This document shows, one piece after another, positions 60,540 to 64,000 of a stretch of DNA of 64,000 nucleotides (position 1 is the stretch's first letter; the number at the start of each line of letters is the position of its first letter). Under the pieces are notes generated by a model. It saw nothing but the letters and a program-made list of their open reading frames with translations, was not told where the DNA came from and made no database searches. This DNA is from Halostella limicola (GTDB taxonomy: Archaea; Halobacteriota; Halobacteria; Halobacteriales; Natronoarchaeaceae). The stretch spans positions 372,001 to 436,000 of the forward strand of contig NZ_RCDI01000004.1 in the NCBI RefSeq assembly GCF_003675875.1. The letters are read 5' to 3'. The position numbers and the translations under genes were made by a program.

Positions 60540-61739
60540 ATGCGCCACGACGTCGCGGTCGTCGGGGGAGGGTGCGTCGGGCTGTCCGTCGCCAAGCACG
60601 TCGCCGAGGGGACCGACCTGGACGCGGCGGTCCTCGAGAAGGAGCACCACCTCGCGCAGCACCAGAGCGGCCGGAACTCCGGCGTGCTCCACCCCGGGTT
60701 CAACTACCCGCCGGGGTCGAAGAAGGCGCGGTTCGCGACGGAGGGGACCCGGCGGATGAAGGAGTACTGCGACGACCGCGGGGTCCCGTGCGAGGAGCTC
60801 GGCGTGCTCGTCGTGGCCCAGACCGACCGCGAGGAGGCCCACCTCGACGTGCTCGCGTCGAGAGCCGAGGCGAACGGCGTGGAGTACGAGCTACTGCGGT
60901 CGCGGGACGAGATCCGGGAGCACGAGCCCCACGCCGTCGGGCAGGCCGCGCTCTACGCGCCCGAGGCCGCCTCCGTGGACTCCCAGCAGTACGTCTACGC
61001 GCTGGCGCGGGACGTCCAGCGCGCGGGCGCCTCGCTGTACACGGGGCACGAAGTCACCGAGATCCGTCGCTCGGGGTCGGGGTACCGGATAGCGACCTCG
61101 AACGGCGAGATAGAGGCCGCGTGCCTCGTGAACGCCGCGGGGCTGCACGCCGACACGCTCGCCCACCAGCTCGGCGTGGGCGAGGGGTATCAGGTCGTCC
61201 CGTTCCGGGGCGAGTACTACGAGCTCGCGCCCGAACGAGCGCACCTCTGTCGAACGATGATCTACCCGACGCCCGACCCGGAGCTTCCCTTCCTCGGCGT
61301 CCACTACACGCGCCGGACCGACGGGAAGGTGATCGTCGGCCCGAGCGCCGTACTCGCGTTCGGCCGCGAGGCGTACGAGAACACGCAGGTCGACCCCAGA
61401 GACCTGCTGGAGACGCTCCGCTACGAGGGGTTCCGCAAGCTCCTCGCCTCCCGGACGATGCTCTCGGTCGCGTGGTCCGAACTGAACAAGTCCTACCGGA
61501 AGCCGAAGTTCGCGGCGGCGTCCCGGCGGCTGGTGCCGGAGGTCCGCGCGGACGACCTGACGAGAAGCTACGCGGGGATACGCGCGCAACTCGTCAGCGA
61601 CGACGGGGAACTCGTCGACGACCCGCTGTTCGTCGAGACCGAGGGCGCGGTCCACGTCCTCAACGCGGTCTCGCCGGGGCTGACCTCCTCCCTCCCCGTC
61701 GGTCAGCGGATCGCCGAGACGATCGAGGCGAAGGCGTAG
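60540..61739 (+). CDS. lhgO: L-2-hydroxyglutarate oxidase (FAD-dependent)
   Basis: 399 residues. FAD-binding VVGGGCVGLSVAKH at residue 7, then EKEHHLAQHQSGRNSGVLHPGFNYPPGS, typical of LhgO, and RGEYYEL, the PVGQRIAETIEA end. It oxidises L-2-hydroxyglutarate (an over-reduction side product of dehydrogenases) to 2-oxoglutarate. A second ATG directly before (60537) is possible. The 158-bp divergent region with bolA carries both promoters. Confidence 0.88.
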   Translation: MRHDVAVVGGGCVGLSVAKHVAEGTDLDAAVLEKEHHLAQHQSGRNSGVLHPGFNYPPGSKKARFATEGTRRMKEYCDDRGVPCEELGVLVVAQTDREEAHLDVLASRAEANGVEYELLRSRDEIREHEPHAVGQAALYAPEAASVDSQQYVYALARDVQRAGASLYTGHEVTEIRRSGSGYRIATSNGEIEAACLVNAAGLHADTLAHQLGVGEGYQVVPFRGEYYELAPERAHLCRTMIYPTPDPELPFLGVHYTRRTDGKVIVGPSAVLAFGREAYENTQVDPRDLLETLRYEGFRKLLASRTMLSVAWSELNKSYRKPKFAAASRRLVPEVRADDLTRSYAGIRAQLVSDDGELVDDPLFVETEGAVHVLNAVSPGLTSSLPVGQRIAETIEAKA

Positions 61740-61761
61740 GGGCGACGCTGGTCGAGCGGGG

Positions 61762-62217
61762 TTACAGGTCCAGCATCGACGCCAGGTCGTCCGCGTAGGC
61801 GGGGTTCAGCCGGTACTCGTTCTGTTCGCCGGTCCAGCGCTGCTCGTCGACGTCGAACCCGTCGCCGTACTTCCGCGTGAAGCCCGCGCGGATCCCCGAG
61901 ATGCTCTGGGGGCCGCCCGTTTCCACGCCGCGCTCGTCGGCCATTCGCTCGCGCACGGCCTCGTTGGTCAGCCACCCGTCCGCGTCGAGCAGCGTCCGCA
62001 CGTACGCCTCCTGCTTCCGACTGAGCCGCGAGACGAAGCTCTCGGGAAGCTCCGAAGCCGCTCCAGAGTTCTCGTCTTCGGGCTCGTCGTCCGTCGCTGC
62101 ATCGTCGCCTCCGGTATCGCCGGTCAGCGCGACCATCACGATATCTGCCGCTTGTGCCTCGTTAACCTCGCGTTCGAAATCGATCCCGTCGCCGGACAGC
62201 GTCACGGTGATAGCCAT
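61762..62217 (-). CDS. Haloarchaeal protein with C-terminal winged-helix-like domain, unknown function
   Basis: 151 residues. N-terminal beta segment MAITVTLSGDGIDFEREV, acidic linker DDAATDDEPEDENSGAAS, then RLSRKQEAYVRTLLDADGWLTNEAVRERMADERGVETGGPQ and SISGIRAGFTRKYGDGF with WTGEQNEYRLNPAY. The C-terminal part is probably a wHTH. The gene converges with lhgO (22-bp gap). I do not recognise a named family; regulatory function is likely but unproven. Confidence 0.72.
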   Translation of the reverse strand: MAITVTLSGDGIDFEREVNEAQAADIVMVALTGDTGGDDAATDDEPEDENSGAASELPESFVSRLSRKQEAYVRTLLDADGWLTNEAVRERMADERGVETGGPQSISGIRAGFTRKYGDGFDVDEQRWTGEQNEYRLNPAYADDLASMLDL

Positions 62218-62352
62218 ATTTCGACCTCGTAGGCGCAGACCATAAGTGTTCGTGGAGTACGTGGAGCTGCGCGCGGCCGGCGTCCCGACGAGCGCGACCG
62301 CACCCGCTCACCACAGCTACTTTACCCCGGTACCGCGGCACTAGAGGTACCG

Positions 62353-62550
62353 ATGGACGGAACGGTCGCAGTCCTCGCACTGGTCACTGGTCTGCTGGCG
62401 GGAGCGCTGTTCGGGTTCCTCCGGGTCCCGATCCCCGCGCCGCCCGAGTTGCCCGGCGTGCTAGGAATAGTCGGCATCTACCTCGGCTACAAGGCGATCG
62501 GATGGCTCGGCGTCGGGATCGACCTGCTGAGCGTGCTCGGGTTGCGCTGA
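62353..62550 (+). CDS. XapX-domain small membrane protein
   Basis: 65 residues with two hydrophobic helices (VAVLALVTGLLAGALFGFL and LGIVGIYLGYKAIGWLGVG) separated by RVPIPAPPELPG. The RVPxPAPPxLxG turn is the XapX signature. Function is unknown; the protein is likely membrane-embedded. It diverges from the wHTH-like gene. Confidence 0.8.
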   Translation: MDGTVAVLALVTGLLAGALFGFLRVPIPAPPELPGVLGIVGIYLGYKAIGWLGVGIDLLSVLGLR

Positions 62551-62658
62551 CGTCGTCGGGGGCGTCAATGGACCGGCGCGGAGCGACTGCGCGGTCGCGG
62601 AACGAACCATTGAAACACCGAAACTCGCCGGAATCGGCGGGCGCACCGCCGTCCCGAG

Positions 62659-63495
62659 TTACACCCGGTCCGCCGGGCTCTCGGAACTTGGTCCGCTCTC
62701 GACGACGTACAGGCTCCGGTTGATGATCAGGTCCGCGATCGCGTTGCTGTCCATGATCTCCGTCTCCGCGTCGGACGGGTCCGCGCCCTCGGGGTAGCGC
62801 CTGACCTCGAACGAGTCGAGGGCGTTGCGGTTCTCCGTGACCGGTTCGACCACCTCGATGCGCTCGCCGGTGACCTCGTTGCGGTACGTGGACCCGGCTT
62901 CGAAACCGACGGCGGGCACGTCCGCCGGCCAGTCCCACTGGAAGTTCCGGACGTACTGGTCGAACTGCCAGACGCGCTGTTCGACGTCCAGTTCCTCGTC
63001 CGCGCCCTCGGTGAACTGCTCGAGGTTGCGGTTCCAGTAGTCGATGACGCACTCCTTCAGGTCGCCCTGCAGGTCGTCGTCGACGAGGCGCTCCTCGATC
63101 GGATAGCCGATCTCGATCGCGATGATCGCGTGCTGGTCGAGGTGCGTGAGACAGCGCTGACACTCCATCTCGAAGATCGAGATGTCGACGGGGTTCTCCA
63201 GGGTGAGATGAGCGAGCTCGTTCCCGCAGTTCGGACACCAGAGAAAGAGGACGCCGTTGTCCGCGCTGTGCATCTCGTCGAGGACCGTGAGATCGTCGAA
63301 GGCCTTGTCCTCGGGCGGGCGCGGCTCCTCTTCCGTGGGCTCGTCGTCGATATCGGCGCCGTGGCCGGCGAACTTCGCCAGCTCGCGGTCCTTCAGCAGC
63401 GATTTGATAACGGAGTCGTGGGAGGAGTGGGATTCTTCTTCGAGAATCCTGTCGATCTGTTTTTTCGTCCAGTCCCGCACTCTAATCGTTGCCAT
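62659..63495 (-). CDS. Haloarchaeal hypothetical protein with ribbon-helix-like N-terminus and zinc ribbon
   Basis: 278 residues from ATG 63495; the longer form from 63618 adds an unsupported tail. The N-terminus MATIRVRDWTKKQIDRILEE, then SHDSVIKSLLKDRELAKF resembles antitoxin-type ribbon-helix-helix or anti-sigma segments. CPNC and CQRC pairs near residues 87 and 113 form a zinc site. The C-terminal half is an unusual WQFDQYVRNFQWDWPADVPAVGF region and ends in the charged ESGPSSESPADRV. It might recognise nucleic acid. No partner is visible and no family is known to me. Confidence 0.66.
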   Translation of the reverse strand: MATIRVRDWTKKQIDRILEEESHSSHDSVIKSLLKDRELAKFAGHGADIDDEPTEEEPRPPEDKAFDDLTVLDEMHSADNGVLFLWCPNCGNELAHLTLENPVDISIFEMECQRCLTHLDQHAIIAIEIGYPIEERLVDDDLQGDLKECVIDYWNRNLEQFTEGADEELDVEQRVWQFDQYVRNFQWDWPADVPAVGFEAGSTYRNEVTGERIEVVEPVTENRNALDSFEVRRYPEGADPSDAETEIMDSNAIADLIINRSLYVVESGPSSESPADRV

Positions 63496-64000
63496 TGCCC
63501 GTGGTATTCTTATACACTGCAATAACTGTTCCCCCCGCGATGGCTGGTACTGTTTAGTTTTGCTCGGCGTATCGACGGACGGGGATTCGGATCGGTGCTT
63601 CAGCGGCCAACCGATCAAAAGCGGATCGTGTTCTTTACATTTGAGGTATTTGCGTTCTTACCCTTCGGCAGACATGATCAGAGAGGGATGTGGTCCTCGG
63701 CGCCTCTCAAGAATTCCGGGTGAACCCTCGAATCGACCCGACGAGATCCGATACCGAACTTTCGCGACGGAGAGCCGGTTTCCGCGAAAGTTGTCGATCA
63801 GGAGATCGAGTTTCCGGCGACGTTCCGACAGTGGACCGCACCCGAGTCGTGTCAGAAGGAGCCACTGATAACGGAAGCGAGTGAACGGGGTTACGCATCC
63901 GACGACCCCCGGTCGGCGGCTCGTTCGGCCCGAGTAGTAGACGGGGGACTCATCAGCGATGGTGGTTGCGCTGTGACGAACGATAGTTGTGCGCTGTCGG
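63496..64000. other. Right-edge region without a supported gene
   Basis: 505 bp upstream of the hypothetical protein at 62659. The part 63510-63660 is AT-leaning and should carry its promoter. Frames beyond 63670 are Ser/Arg-rich and not convincing. A gene could begin past the edge. Confidence 0.4.

Overview
The window is chromosomal or megaplasmid DNA from an extremely halophilic archaeon (class Halobacteria). The support is high GC, very acidic proteins, twin-arginine signals on secreted proteins, TATA boxes about 25 bp upstream of start codons (leaderless transcripts), a PGF-CTERM-like tail, BGTF, cupredoxin and PKD surface proteins, CPxC mini zinc fingers, and haloarchaeal sugar-acid enzymes. 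No rRNA, tRNA, CRISPR array or transposase was seen.

Layout. 1-9.2 kb: end of an IclR regulator, a class III CoA-transferase, a TPP enzyme, a maleylacetate-reductase-like dehydrogenase, an iron-type substrate-binding lipoprotein behind two perfect iron-box-like palindromes, an NhaC antiporter and a creatininase-family enzyme. 9.6-11.6 kb: an SMC-related ATPase. 12.1-19.2 kb: a nearly complete oxidative (non-phosphorylating) pentose pathway of the Haloferax xac type, with two Gfo/Idh dehydrogenase paralogues and an MBL-fold lactonase candidate. 19.5-25 kb: a cupin, an mhqO/mhqD-like quinone-stress pair, an FNT channel fused to two Usp domains, and an MFS transporter. 25.0-26.8 kb: a partition-like locus made of two arrays of 13-bp CAGT-N3-ACTG iterons, a ParA ATPase and a very acidic partner. 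A third iteron array lies 25 kb away at 50.4 kb, in front of an acyl-CoA synthetase. 27-31 kb: a large PKD-repeat surface protein.

31-47.4 kb is a catabolic island. A protein closely resembling ectoine hydrolase (DoeA/EutD), two paralogous M20D deacylases, two class III aminotransferases, a threonine-dehydratase/EutB-like enzyme, a RidA reading frame broken by a 1-nt shift, a D-2-hydroxyacid dehydrogenase and a BCCT transporter together suggest uptake and breakdown of ectoine or hydroxyectoine as carbon and nitrogen source. Five promoter regions in the island share an RTACACANTNNCTG-like motif, suggesting one regulon. A HEPN-MNT toxin-antitoxin pair with its own inverted-repeat operator, a wHTH regulator, a mini zinc finger and a PQQ-type sugar dehydrogenase are interleaved.

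47.4-64 kb: an AT-rich 1.2-kb gene-free stretch, a cupredoxin-BGTF surface protein, an acyl-CoA synthetase, a divergent sirtuin, a CoaD-type adenylyltransferase, small regulators and zinc fingers, a thiamine-salvage operon (tenA, tenA, SSS symporter, 34-aa membrane protein), a decayed PhoD phosphatase remnant, a Tat-exported glycerophosphodiesterase, BolA, L-2-hydroxyglutarate oxidase, XapX and two haloarchaeal proteins of unknown function. All family calls rest on reading motifs and on memory of the families; no search was run.
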